Assembly: GCF_019656315.1 (NCBI RefSeq) | Contig: NZ_BPLU01000038.1 | Coordinates: 372,001-436,000 of the forward strand | Reading direction: 5' to 3' | Source: Flavobacterium sp. UMI-01 | GTDB taxonomy: Bacteria; Bacteroidota; Bacteroidia; Flavobacteriales; Flavobacteriaceae | DNA: 64,000 nt | Shown here: piece by piece, positions 34,870 to 44,467 of the stretch | Position numbering within the stretch: position 1 is the first letter of the stretch | Layout: every line of letters begins with the position of its first letter | Notes under the pieces: generated by a model | What the model saw: only the letters and a program-made list of their open reading frames with translations | Databases searched by the model: none | What the model was told of the DNA's origin: nothing | Translations under genes and position numbers: made by a program

Positions 34870-36429
34870 TTATTTTAATGATGGAACTTGATATTGTTTT
34901 CTCAGTGTAGCTAATTCTATTTTGAGTAAAGCAATATCTTTAGCATACTCTGGACTGTTGTATTGACTTTTCATTTCAGCAGGGTCTTTTTTTAAATCAA
35001 AAAATTCCCATTTATTCAAATGATAGTAATGAATTAGTTTATAACGTTCTGTGCGCACTCCTTCGTGTTTAGCAATGTTGTGACCACCTGGAAAATCATA
35101 ATATTGGTAATACAAACTCTTTCTCCAATTTTTAACTTTTTTTTGAGTCATCACGGGCAACAAACTTTTTCCTTGAATTTCTTTCGGAATTTGAACTCCT
35201 GCATAGTCTAAAATAGTGGGAGCATAATCGATGTTTTGAACCAAATCATTACTCACTTTTCCACCTTTTATTATTGATGGACAATAAGCAATCAATGGCG
35301 TTCTAAACGCTTCTTCATACATCAGTCTTTTATCATAAAATCCATGTTCGCCTAAAAACAATCCTTGGTCAGAAGTATAAATCACTAAGGTGTTTTCATC
35401 TAATTTATTTTCCTTCAAATACGCCATCAAACGTCCCACATTATCATCTACTGATTTTATGCAACCCAAATAATTTTGCATGATGCGTTGGTACTTCCAT
35501 CGGATTAGGTCGTTTCCTTTTAAATTTGCTTTGGCGAAAGCCTCATTTTTATCTTTAAAAGCACTATCAAAAGTTTGTTTTTCTTCCTTTGAAAGTCTTC
35601 CATAAGCTCTTTGCCATAATTTCCCGCCATAATCTTCGTAGATATTAGGAACATTTTTGGGTTCTGACCAAATTTGACAGTACCATCCCATAGGCATTTC
35701 GTCTAAAGTCATATCGATTTGCTTGGCTTCGCTAATGTGACCATCATGTGTATCAAATAAATTTTTAGGTTCAGGAATACTTACATTATCAAAAGTGTTC
35801 AAATATTGCAAAGGCGGAATCCAATTGGCATGAGGTGCTTTATTCCCAACAATCATCATAAAAGGTTGTTTTTTGTCCCTTCCTTTTTCAAGCCAATTGA
35901 TTGCTTTATCAGTAATCACATCAGTAACATAGCCTTTATGAATTTCAGTCCCTTTGGCTGTTTTAAAATCAGAATTATAATAATCTCCCTGATCGATTAA
36001 AACATCCCAATACGAAAAGCCAACTGGCTCACTTTTTAAATGCCATTTGCCAATAATTGAAGTTTGATAGCCAGCTTTTTGCAAGATACTCGCTATCGTA
36101 GGTTGGCTGCCATCAAAGCTTTCTTTGAGTGTAAGTACTCCATTCTTATGACTGTGTTTACCTGTCAAAATTGTGGCACGTGAGGGTGCACAAATAGAAT
36201 TCCCAACATAACTACGGTCAAAACGAATCCCTTCATTGGCTAATTTGTCTATATTAGGTGTTGGGGCAATAGTGGCTAATCTATCATTATATGCACTAAT
36301 AGCTTGATAGGCATGATCGTCTGAAAGTATTAGAATGATATTTTTGGGCGTTTTATTTTGTGCCAAACTCAATAGAGAAATGGTCCCAAAAAAAATAGAA
36401 TAGGAGTATTTTAATACACTGTTAATCAT
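34870..36429 (-). CDS. Secreted S1 family sulfatase (519 aa)
   Basis: Signal peptide 1-23. Metal site IILILSDDHAYQA, catalytic C80 in CAPSRATILTGKHSH, GKWHLKSEPVGFSYW, NKAPHANWIPP and TSDQGLFLGEHGFYDKR. This set, with the HSHKNGVL motif and an FDLKKDPAEMKSQYN ending, is a common S1 branch in Bacteroidota polysaccharide loci. Its start overlaps the end of the propeller-GH117 fusion gene by 8 bases, so the two are translationally coupled. Substrate position not predictable. Confidence 0.93.
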   Translation of the reverse strand: MINSVLKYSYSIFFGTISLLSLAQNKTPKNIILILSDDHAYQAISAYNDRLATIAPTPNIDKLANEGIRFDRSYVGNSICAPSRATILTGKHSHKNGVLTLKESFDGSQPTIASILQKAGYQTSIIGKWHLKSEPVGFSYWDVLIDQGDYYNSDFKTAKGTEIHKGYVTDVITDKAINWLEKGRDKKQPFMMIVGNKAPHANWIPPLQYLNTFDNVSIPEPKNLFDTHDGHISEAKQIDMTLDEMPMGWYCQIWSEPKNVPNIYEDYGGKLWQRAYGRLSKEEKQTFDSAFKDKNEAFAKANLKGNDLIRWKYQRIMQNYLGCIKSVDDNVGRLMAYLKENKLDENTLVIYTSDQGLFLGEHGFYDKRLMYEEAFRTPLIAYCPSIIKGGKVSNDLVQNIDYAPTILDYAGVQIPKEIQGKSLLPVMTQKKVKNWRKSLYYQYYDFPGGHNIAKHEGVRTERYKLIHYYHLNKWEFFDLKKDPAEMKSQYNSPEYAKDIALLKIELATLRKQYQVPSLK

Positions 36430-38719
36430 TATTATTTTTAACTTCTTTAATTCGTTCCAGTTGTTTTTTACTCAATCCCCATCTAAAATAATCTTCAGGA
36501 TTCCATAAATTGTTATGGTGTTTCATTTCAGGATCATTAACATCCAAACTTAAATCACAATCAAAACGGTATAATTCAGAGTGTGATTTGTTATTCTTAC
36601 CTTTAAAGTTTATAAAATGACCAATCCCCCATGTGATTCCCCTACCATTTTTATTATCTAAAAAAGCATCAGGAATATATGCGTTGGGACCAACTGGCAT
36701 CATTTCGGTGATTGCCATTACTTCAAAATTAACCCAATCTTTAGCGTATTGAATCGTAAAATGTTCCGATCCATCTCGGATAGTCATTGAGGCTAAACCT
36801 TCTTTCCATGGGAAAAAACAAATTTCATGACCTGAATTTTGAACAGGGTTCAACTCATGCTTTTTAAATGGTCCTAATGGATTATCAGCAATCGCTAAAC
36901 CTATACCACTCCAAACAGTTTGTGGACGATTAAACGCAGCTTTATAGTACACGTATATTTTACCATCGTGAACCAAAGGTGTCGGAGCTTGAATAGCAAA
37001 TTGATCCCATTCTCCTTTGGCTCCTGTTGGAATTACAACTTTATCCACATGAGTCCACGGTCCATCGGGTGAGCTAGAAAAAGCTACACTTACGGGACAA
37101 TAATCACCTCGTTTACCGCTAGCTTCTATAAAAGCTTGGTAATAAATATAATATTTTCCTTTAAACTTTAAAATATCGGGGGTAGCTACGGCTCGCCATC
37201 CTGGAATAGGATAAGCTGGACGTTTAACAGCAACCCCTTGTTCTTCCCAATGAAAGCCATCTTGACTTGTAGCATACCATATCTCAGCCAAATCCCAATC
37301 TGTTGATGGAATAACATCCGTACTTTCGTTGGCTCTGTTTGCTCCTATTGGAGGGACTTTTGTATCACGCTTAGTGTACCAAACATAATATTTTCCGTTT
37401 TCCTTAATTATTTTAGAGGGGTCTCTACGTGTAATTGTTCCATCGCCATCATGATAATCAAAACCAGTTAGTTTTGTGTACTTAAATTGACTATACAATT
37501 CATTTTCAGCATTTACATAGGACGGATATTGATTAAAACTTCTTTCTAAAGCAGCACTAAGTTTTCGCTCTTTTGAATATTGTGTTACTTGATAAGGAAA
37601 AGCCGTAGTTTGCGGTTTAGGAGTTTTTAAAGGAATAACGAGAGAGTACGATATTTCAGTATCTTTGGGTAAAACAGCTACAATCAATGCTTTGGGCAAA
37701 CCATTTTCCATGTAAAATTTAGGCATATCAGCCGTACGCTCTGTTTTTGTAATAGTGCCATCCGTCCATTTTATTTCACCTGCTTTCAATACTAAAAAGT
37801 TTTTAGAAGGCTTCCAATCCAGTCCCAAATCATCCGATTCAAATAGCATTGTAGAGCCATCAGGAAAATCACTCCATACCCCACGAGAATCTTTTGCTAT
37901 ACAATAGTAATTTCCATTAAAAACCCATTCCAGATGATCGTCAAGGGCAAAACTTGCAGTTGGGTGTGTAATGAAAGGAACTTCTGTGTCAACAAAAGGA
38001 CCTTCGGGACTATCTCCTAATGCAGTAACATGTACCACTTTTCCATTTTTAAAGTTATTATTGGGTTCTACATATTTATAAGCCATTAAAAATTTACCAT
38101 CAGGACGTATAGAAACTGTAGGGGTTGAAGTCATCATTTGATTGCCTTTGACATCAATTAAAGGTTTATCATAACGTGTCCACTGCCCATTCAAATCATC
38201 AGTAACAGCCAAACCAATTCGTTGGTTATTACGGTTTACCCACCATTCAGCATCAGTATATTTAGGCATTACACCATCGGTAGTTGTATTCCAATATCCA
38301 CTTCCACGGTTTCCCATATGGTATAAATAATATTTCCCTTTGTACTCCAAAACATGAGGATTATGGGTACAATCACCATCCCAATATTTGTTTCCTCTTG
38401 GAGGAAGTACCAAGTTTTTAAAGACATAAGGACCTGTGAGCTTATCCGAAACGGCATGTGCAATTTCAGAATGTGTCACCCATCCCAAATGTCCTCTCGA
38501 TTTTAGCCAACGGGAATAAATAGCATGGTATTTACCGTCTTTTCCTTTTAAAATATTGGTCCCCCAAACATTATAGTCCTTTTCTTGAATAATATTGGCT
38601 TTATCAAATTTTTCAGGAAGGGTGATAGGACTATCATTTTGAACGAATTGAGCCATACAAATTCCTGTAATTAAAACAGCAAAAAGGACTAAATAAAACT
38701 TTAGATTATTATTTTTCAT
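36422..38719 (-). CDS. Natural fusion: unassigned beta-propeller domain plus GH117 domain (765 aa)
   Basis: A signal peptide (1-24) is followed by two full propeller domains in one chain. Residues about 33-366 match the two stand-alone proteins at 27843 and 32408 (NVWGTNILKGKDGKYH, THSEIAHAV, YWDGDCTHNP, NNQRIGLAVTDD, TPTVSIRPDG). Residues about 372-765 are GH117 (GDGTITRRDPS with D433; NSGHEICFFPW with H631, E632). The junction (KTPKPQTTAFPYQ) is short. In the GH117 half the HDP acid conserved in two to four other copies is QAP (A578), so it may be inactive or altered. In the first half AEDP is replaced by LDDH. Overlaps both neighbours by 8-11 bases. Confidence 0.88.
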   Translation of the reverse strand: MKNNNLKFYLVLFAVLITGICMAQFVQNDSPITLPEKFDKANIIQEKDYNVWGTNILKGKDGKYHAIYSRWLKSRGHLGWVTHSEIAHAVSDKLTGPYVFKNLVLPPRGNKYWDGDCTHNPHVLEYKGKYYLYHMGNRGSGYWNTTTDGVMPKYTDAEWWVNRNNQRIGLAVTDDLNGQWTRYDKPLIDVKGNQMMTSTPTVSIRPDGKFLMAYKYVEPNNNFKNGKVVHVTALGDSPEGPFVDTEVPFITHPTASFALDDHLEWVFNGNYYCIAKDSRGVWSDFPDGSTMLFESDDLGLDWKPSKNFLVLKAGEIKWTDGTITKTERTADMPKFYMENGLPKALIVAVLPKDTEISYSLVIPLKTPKPQTTAFPYQVTQYSKERKLSAALERSFNQYPSYVNAENELYSQFKYTKLTGFDYHDGDGTITRRDPSKIIKENGKYYVWYTKRDTKVPPIGANRANESTDVIPSTDWDLAEIWYATSQDGFHWEEQGVAVKRPAYPIPGWRAVATPDILKFKGKYYIYYQAFIEASGKRGDYCPVSVAFSSSPDGPWTHVDKVVIPTGAKGEWDQFAIQAPTPLVHDGKIYVYYKAAFNRPQTVWSGIGLAIADNPLGPFKKHELNPVQNSGHEICFFPWKEGLASMTIRDGSEHFTIQYAKDWVNFEVMAITEMMPVGPNAYIPDAFLDNKNGRGITWGIGHFINFKGKNNKSHSELYRFDCDLSLDVNDPEMKHHNNLWNPEDYFRWGLSKKQLERIKEVKNNND

Positions 38720-39953
38720 TTTTGATTCTTTCTAATTGTTTTTTTGATAATCCTTGCAAAAAATAAACATCAGGCTTTAAAAACATATGAGTATGCTTTA
38801 ATTCTGGATCATTGACATCTAAACTCAAATCACAGTCAAAGCGTGCCATAATCGAATAACTTTTAGGAGCTGTTCCTGCATTGGTAAAATGACACATTCC
38901 CCAAGTTACCCCTCTTCCATATTTGGTATTGGTAAATGCATCTGGTGTGTAAGCACCCGCAGCGGTAGGCGTCAGCGTAACATTGGCCGCCACCTTAAAA
39001 TTTACCCCATCAGCTGCATATTGCATGGATTCACGTTCGTTTCCATCTTTAATGGCCAATGCTGCAATTCCTTCTTTAAAAGGGAAATAGGTAGTTTCAT
39101 GTCCCGAATTCAACACTGGATTCAAAGGGTGTTTTATAAAAGGGCCTAACGGATCTTCGGCAATAGCCAAACCATGTGCTACCGCATAATGTTCTCTGTT
39201 ATCTGGCCATTTATTAAAAGCCGCTTTGTAATACAAATAAATTTTTCCGTCACGCACTATCAAATGTGGGTCTTGACTTTGATCTTGATCCCATTCTCCT
39301 TTTTTTCCAAAAGGAATCACGGGTTTACCTAAGTTTTTCCAAGGTCCATTAGGGGAATCAGCATAGGAAACCGAAATGGGACACCAGTCTCCTTTTAACC
39401 CACTAGGTTCATTAAAGGCTTGGTAATACAAATAATATTTTCCTTTCCAAACCAATATTTCGGGTGTGGCAACAGAACGCCAGCCTAACTCACCTTTTTT
39501 AGGTCTTTTAACGGCTACACCTTGTTCTTCCCAACTAAAACCGTCTTTACTTGTAGCGTACCAAAGGTCACATAAATCCCAATCGGTAGAAGGAATTTCA
39601 TCTGTAGCTTCCATGGCGCGATGTGAACCAATGGGTGGTACTTTTGTATGTCTTTTGGTGTACCAAATATAGAACTTCCCATCCACTAAAATAGGTCTTG
39701 AAGGGTCTCTTCTAGAAATCGTTCCGTCGCCATTATTATAATCAAAACCTTTTAATTCCGTGTATTTAAACATCGAATATAGCTCATTATCCTGCACCCG
39801 TGGTGCTGGATAATCAAACATACGTTCAGTAGCCGCGCTCATGGGGTACTTCGGTTTTTCGGTTGGCATTTTATGCGGGAAAATTTGCGCATTTGCTGAC
39901 AATCCGAGCCCTAGTCCAAGCATTGCTATAATTTTAGTTTTTTTAGTTTTCAT
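38709..39953 (-). CDS. GH117 family enzyme (414 aa)
   Basis: Signal peptide 1-23 (SANAQ). Catalytic marks: NNGDGTISRRDPS with D83, QSQDPHL with the middle acid, and NSGHETTYFPF with H285 and E286. The ending LSKKQLERIKNEK is typical. First gene of the 27.8-39.95 kb unit, behind a palindrome-bearing promoter region (39974-40096) related to that of the symporter. Overlaps the fusion gene by 11 bases. Closest relative in the window is 33582-34859. Expected substrate is a galactan oligosaccharide with non-reducing 3,6-anhydrogalactose, but subgroups of GH117 differ in activity. Confidence 0.92.
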   Translation of the reverse strand: MKTKKTKIIAMLGLGLGLSANAQIFPHKMPTEKPKYPMSAATERMFDYPAPRVQDNELYSMFKYTELKGFDYNNGDGTISRRDPSRPILVDGKFYIWYTKRHTKVPPIGSHRAMEATDEIPSTDWDLCDLWYATSKDGFSWEEQGVAVKRPKKGELGWRSVATPEILVWKGKYYLYYQAFNEPSGLKGDWCPISVSYADSPNGPWKNLGKPVIPFGKKGEWDQDQSQDPHLIVRDGKIYLYYKAAFNKWPDNREHYAVAHGLAIAEDPLGPFIKHPLNPVLNSGHETTYFPFKEGIAALAIKDGNERESMQYAADGVNFKVAANVTLTPTAAGAYTPDAFTNTKYGRGVTWGMCHFTNAGTAPKSYSIMARFDCDLSLDVNDPELKHTHMFLKPDVYFLQGLSKKQLERIKNEK

Positions 39954-39973
39954 ATGTGTAAATTTTTATTTTA

Positions 39974-40096
39974 AGTGGTCACATATGTTATCGCCCTTTT
40001 ACTCATTGGTGTTTGCTTCACTAAGACAATATTTTTTATATGTGTTCAGCGAATTTCATTTGCTTACGCAAACTTCTAGTTAATGGCGATTTCATA
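39974..40096 (-). promoter_or_regulatory. Promoter/operator region B, related to 53701-53775
   Basis: Shares with the region before the symporter, in the same order: AGTGGTCA (39974), an ATCGC-CTTTT block, the palindrome TTTGC-TTAC-GCAAA (40059-40072) and GCGATTTCATA (40086-40096). Palindrome-to-last-block spacing is identical at both sites (27 bases start to start). Region B has about 48 extra bases in the middle. It lies 21-143 bases before the GH117 start, so co-regulation of the two units is likely. Confidence 0.65.
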
Positions 40097-40167
40097 TAAA
40101 TAGTTTGGTGGTAGTTATATAGTGTCTTAGTTTAACCAACTTGTTGTTATTGGTAATTTAGTATAGA

Positions 40168-41448
40168 TTATTTTTTGTCGTTTTTTATTCTTTCCAACTG
40201 TTTTCCTGAAAGCCCTTGTGAAAAGTACACTTCTGGTTTTAAAAATAAATGCGTTTTTTTCAATTCTGGATCATTGACATCCAAACTCAAATCACAATCA
40301 AAACGGGCTAGAATACTATACCCTTTATTTGGTGTTCCTGCATTTACAAAATGGCTCAATCCCCAACTAATCCCTCTTCCGTTTCCGTTGCTGGTAAATG
40401 CATCTGGTACATAAGCACCTGCAGCAGCAGGAAAAAGTGACGAAACTGAAGCTATATTAAAGTTAATACCATCTTTTGCATACTGAATGGTATTGTTTTC
40501 GTTTCCGTTGCTGGTAATTAAGGCAGCTATTCCTTCTTTAAAAGGAAATAAAGCCGTTTCATGTCCCGAATTAAACAAAGGATTCAATGGATGTTTGGTA
40601 AAAGGTCCCAGCGGATTATCTGCCATTGCCAAGCCGTTGCCTACCAAATAATCTGGTCGGTCACCATAAGCCGCTTTGAAGTACAAATAGATTTTACCTT
40701 TATAGACTAACGGATACGGGTCGTGAATCGAAAATTGATCCCAAGTTCCTGCTGGGCCATTTTCTACAATAACTTTATTGGCTGGTGTCCATGGACCGTC
40801 GGGCGAATCCGCATAAGAAGCCGCTACTGGACAATGATCTCCTTTTTTCCCACTAGCTTCCATAAAACCTTGGTAATACAAATAATATTTCCCTTTCCAT
40901 TTTAAGATATCCGGAGTAGCCACAGACCGCCAACCCACTTCTGGCATCGGTGGTCTTTTGACCGCTACACCCTGTTCTTCCCAAGTCAATCCATCTTTGC
41001 TTGTAGCGTACCATATTTCACATAAATCCCAATCGGTGGACGGAATAACATCTGTACTTTCACTGGCTCTATGCGCACCAATAGGGGGTACTTTAGTATC
41101 TCGTTTGGTGTACCAAACATAGTATTTCCCATTTTCGAAAATAATTTTCGAAGGGTCTCGTCTTGAGATTGTTCCGTCTCCATTATGATAATCAAATCCC
41201 TTTAATTGTGTATATTTAAAACTCGAAAAGAGTTCGTTATCCTCTGGTCTTGGGGTTAAATAATTGTCATACAAACGCTCCATAGCCGCGCTCAAAGGTC
41301 GGTTAGGTTTTGTTTGTGGAATATCCCATGGATAACCGCCAATTTCTTTTTGTTTCGAACTTCCACAAGAAGTGGCTAAAATTAAGGCCGCTAAACCGAT
41401 AGAAAATGTGGTGGTAAATCGGTTCTTTTTTAAAATATCTAATTTCAT
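40168..41448 (-). CDS. GH117 family lipoprotein (426 aa)
   Basis: Start set at 41448 (MKLDILKKNRFTTTFSIGLA, lipobox LATSC with C28); an ATG at 41481 would add a polar leader. Marks: HNGDGTISRRDPS with D98, SIHDPYP with the middle acid, and NSGHETALFPF with H296 and E297. The ending LSGKQLERIKNDKK is typical. It is the last gene of the symporter-led unit, 65 bases after the GH2 gene. Its middle region (RRDPSKIIFENGKYYVWYTK) is closest to the GH117 half of the fusion protein, which suggests the fusion arose from a copy of this type. Confidence 0.92.
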   Translation of the reverse strand: MKLDILKKNRFTTTFSIGLAALILATSCGSSKQKEIGGYPWDIPQTKPNRPLSAAMERLYDNYLTPRPEDNELFSSFKYTQLKGFDYHNGDGTISRRDPSKIIFENGKYYVWYTKRDTKVPPIGAHRASESTDVIPSTDWDLCEIWYATSKDGLTWEEQGVAVKRPPMPEVGWRSVATPDILKWKGKYYLYYQGFMEASGKKGDHCPVAASYADSPDGPWTPANKVIVENGPAGTWDQFSIHDPYPLVYKGKIYLYFKAAYGDRPDYLVGNGLAMADNPLGPFTKHPLNPLFNSGHETALFPFKEGIAALITSNGNENNTIQYAKDGINFNIASVSSLFPAAAGAYVPDAFTSNGNGRGISWGLSHFVNAGTPNKGYSILARFDCDLSLDVNDPELKKTHLFLKPEVYFSQGLSGKQLERIKNDKK

Positions 41449-41513
41449 CGTTTCGTGTGTGTTTATTTTATGGTTGCTCAATTAGTGTATTAGGATGTGT
41501 TTTTTTGTAGAAA

Positions 41514-43211
41514 TTATTCTTCACATTCTTTATAAAGCGTTTTCAATTGTTGGTAAGCTTTCTTTTTCTTTTTTCGAAAAGCATCTACAATTCCCCATTC
41601 TCTATAACCTGATTTGGGCGTGCCTTTGTAATTGCTTCTATAATCATTGTAACTCCAAAGAGATACACCCGAAATCCATGGAAATTTTTTCAACTCTTTT
41701 ATATATCCTACCAAATCTTTACTTAACTCTGCGTCTGACCCTGCTCCTATTTGGCTTAGCCCTATCTCGGAAACAAAAATGGGTTTGCCTGGGAATTTTT
41801 GATGTGTTTTTTGTGCTAATACAGGAGCGTTTCCGTAACTATTCATCGAAATAAAATCGACTTTTTCATAAGGTTCTGTGCCAATTTCTCCCTTGCGATA
41901 AGACGTAATGGTAACATAGGTTTTGAGGCGGGTGGCATCTAAACTACCCACATAATCTAACATTTCATTCACATAGCCGTATTGGTCTTTGGTCAACGCC
42001 TTGTTTTCCCAAGGTGCAACGGCATCACGCAATTCGTTCCCCACACTCCAAGCCACTACAGAAGGATGATTAAAATCTCTTTCAATCATATCGGCCATCC
42101 ATTTTTTAGCTACTGGATTATTTGGAAACGATTGAGGGTCATCATCACCCCAAACTGGAATTTCTTCGACTAATAAAAAACCGTTTTTATCACAATAATC
42201 CAAAAGGTTTTTAGACAAGGGCGCATGCATCAATCTAGAGAACGTACAGCCTAAAGACTGAATGTCTTTCATGTCTTTTTTAATCAAGCAGTCAGGTTCG
42301 GTATTCCCGTATTTAGGATGGTCATGTACGCGATTGACTCCATTCATCCGTACGGCTTGATTGTTCAAATAAAATTGTTCGCCACGAACTTCAAATTTTC
42401 GAATTCCAAAATTATCTTCGGCAACATCCATTTTTTTACCCTCTACTAGCAGTTCACTCGTCAATTGATACAAATTAGGATTATCAAAATGCCACAATTT
42501 AAAATCAGCTAGTTTGTGTTTAAATTCAATTTCAGAAATATTCGTTGTATTTCCGTTTATTTTCACCGAAACTGGAGCTATATCAATTCCTTTAATTTTT
42601 GGAAAAATTTGAGCCGTAGCTGTATTAGCACTATTGTTTTCGACCTTGTATTTTATAGAAAAATTGATTTCTCCTTTTTCAAAATCAGGTATGGATGCAA
42701 TATGTTGGTAAACCAAACGCAAATCATTATTAGCGACTAATCGCACCTCACGGCTAATACCGCCCCAAGCCCACCAAGCGCCACGTTTGTAGCTATTATC
42801 AGCCATTACAACAATCGAATTGGTTTCACCTAATTTTACCTCTTGGGTAATGTTAAATTCAAAAGGCAAATAGCCTCCAACATGTTCTCCCATTAATTTT
42901 CCGTTCACCCAAACCTTAGCGGTTTCATAAACGGCTTCAAACTGGATGCGAATTTGTTTTCCTTGCCATTTTTGAGGAACAGTAAAGTTTTTTTGATAAT
43001 AGCCTTTGCCAACATAAGTTGCATATTTTTCGTGGCTATCCCAATTCCCTGGCACTTGCATTTGGTCCCAAGTTGAAGAATCCGATTGCAACAATTCTGA
43101 TTCAGAAAGAGTATTCGAAGCCTTAAACTTCCATTTTCCATTTAATGAAATCGTTTGGGCATTAGAAATTAAAACAGCGAATAATAAAATTGTAAATAAC
43201 AGTTTTCTCAT
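41514..43211 (-). CDS. Compact GH2 enzyme, beta-glucuronidase-like layout (565 aa)
   Basis: Secreted (signal peptide 1-19). Only the three core domains are present: jelly roll (20-165), Ig-like domain (168-272) and barrel (275-560). Acid/base is E393 in VAWSVGNELRD and nucleophile E482 in PIFVSEIGLSQ; FNHPSVVAW and SLWSYNDYRSNY are typical of short GH2 enzymes. NRVHDHPKYG replaces the LacZ NRHDHH motif. The barrel is similar to that of the long GH2 at 46698-49718 (GWSVGNEL, FLSEYGF, SLWTFNDYRSGY), so the pair are paralogues flanking the three GH16 genes. Four bases separate it from the upstream GH16. Confidence 0.9.
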   Translation of the reverse strand: MRKLLFTILLFAVLISNAQTISLNGKWKFKASNTLSESELLQSDSSTWDQMQVPGNWDSHEKYATYVGKGYYQKNFTVPQKWQGKQIRIQFEAVYETAKVWVNGKLMGEHVGGYLPFEFNITQEVKLGETNSIVVMADNSYKRGAWWAWGGISREVRLVANNDLRLVYQHIASIPDFEKGEINFSIKYKVENNSANTATAQIFPKIKGIDIAPVSVKINGNTTNISEIEFKHKLADFKLWHFDNPNLYQLTSELLVEGKKMDVAEDNFGIRKFEVRGEQFYLNNQAVRMNGVNRVHDHPKYGNTEPDCLIKKDMKDIQSLGCTFSRLMHAPLSKNLLDYCDKNGFLLVEEIPVWGDDDPQSFPNNPVAKKWMADMIERDFNHPSVVAWSVGNELRDAVAPWENKALTKDQYGYVNEMLDYVGSLDATRLKTYVTITSYRKGEIGTEPYEKVDFISMNSYGNAPVLAQKTHQKFPGKPIFVSEIGLSQIGAGSDAELSKDLVGYIKELKKFPWISGVSLWSYNDYRSNYKGTPKSGYREWGIVDAFRKKKKKAYQQLKTLYKECEE

Positions 43212-43214
43212 CGT

Positions 43215-44465
43215 TTATTTCTTAGGTTGATAATATCGTACATAATCTACTTTCATTGATGTTCCGTGAATAGCATCGGTTACTGTACCATGCCATTTTA
43301 TGATGGCTAGACTCAACCAAATAGGGGTTTCGCTATGGCAAAAAGTATTTGCTTCTCTCCTGATTTCCTTTCCATCAAAATAAAAAATCAATTCTTTTTC
43401 ATTCCATTCTAATCCGTAGGTATGAAATTCATCAGCAAAATTGTAATTTTTAGCTACATCTAACACCGAAATGTCCTTCCACTCACCTTTATGTAAATAC
43501 TGAACTTTATAATCAGAAATTAAATTTCTCCAATTTCCTCTAGCATCTTTCCACCCATTTACAAACTGAATAGCTCCCACGGTAATTTTGTTCTTCCATT
43601 CAAATTCTACCCATTTTTGCCCTTCATTTTGAGTAGTCCAAGAGGTGAATGGGTTAGCATCTGTTAAGAAATGAGAAGTATCCTTTCCGTTAAAAGAACC
43701 ACTAGTAGTAATGGTAACCTCTTTGCTTCGGGCATAATTTACTAAATTTGGAACATCCGTATCAGCCGATTGGGATAGTACTGTTGGATAATTCCCATCT
43801 TTGTTCACGCCATAAATTCTAAATTCACCTAAATTGAACTTTGCTTTATTGTTAGAAACAAATCGAATTTTAGTCGTTTCAATAGGTGTTTCTAATTGAA
43901 TCATATAATCTGGTTTTGCACCAAAAGCAAATCCTTTGTGGCTGGTAGCATGCTTTTTATTTCCTTTTTCATCAATGGTAAAATCCGACCATTGGTGAAT
44001 ATTGGTGTTCACTTCGTTAGGAAAATGTCCTTCATTGATATCAATTTCAAATCTTTTTCCTTCAGTAGGCTCAGGACCTTGAGTCATCAACCAAAATGAA
44101 TTGTTAGTAGCCTCGGCAGCAGCATATTTATATCTGCATTCAAAATATCCGTATTTGAATTTTTTCTTGGTCCAAATACTCCCCGATGTCCATTCTTGAC
44201 CGCCACGATTTTCTTTTCTGTTTTCCAAATATAAAAGACCGTTTTTCACATCGGCATTTTCACGCCAACGACTACAGTACAGGTTTTTACTCGGATGATT
44301 CGCAGAAATCCATTCGGTATCGAGGTCTTTGTTTTCATATTCAAATTCATCCTGCCATACTAACTTCCAATTTTTTAAATCGAAATTATTAATTTCTTTT
44401 TGGGAATAGCTCGTAAAGAAACTCATACCTACTAGCATTAATGCAAACCCATTTTTAATATTCAT
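43215..44465 (-). CDS. GH16 endo-galactanase-type enzyme split by a discoidin-like insertion (416 aa)
   Basis: Secreted (signal peptide about 1-21). The GH16 jelly roll starts at WKLVWQDEF (33-41); the catalytic signature is FEIDINEGHFPNE with E140 nucleophile, D142 and E145 acid/base (ExDxxE form). The jelly roll resumes at FHTYGLEWNEKELIFYFDGK (347-366) and ends VDYVRYYQ. Between about 165 and 343 lies an extra beta-sandwich like F5/8 type C/CBM32 (SADTDVPNLV, DANPFTSWTT, WVEFEW, GAIQFVNGW, YKVQYLHKGEWKDI). The same build occurs at 45345-46673. Family suggests cleavage of agar, porphyran or furcellaran-like chains. Confidence 0.9.
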   Translation of the reverse strand: MNIKNGFALMLVGMSFFTSYSQKEINNFDLKNWKLVWQDEFEYENKDLDTEWISANHPSKNLYCSRWRENADVKNGLLYLENRKENRGGQEWTSGSIWTKKKFKYGYFECRYKYAAAEATNNSFWLMTQGPEPTEGKRFEIDINEGHFPNEVNTNIHQWSDFTIDEKGNKKHATSHKGFAFGAKPDYMIQLETPIETTKIRFVSNNKAKFNLGEFRIYGVNKDGNYPTVLSQSADTDVPNLVNYARSKEVTITTSGSFNGKDTSHFLTDANPFTSWTTQNEGQKWVEFEWKNKITVGAIQFVNGWKDARGNWRNLISDYKVQYLHKGEWKDISVLDVAKNYNFADEFHTYGLEWNEKELIFYFDGKEIRREANTFCHSETPIWLSLAIIKWHGTVTDAIHGTSMKVDYVRYYQPKK

Positions 44466-44467
44466 TT

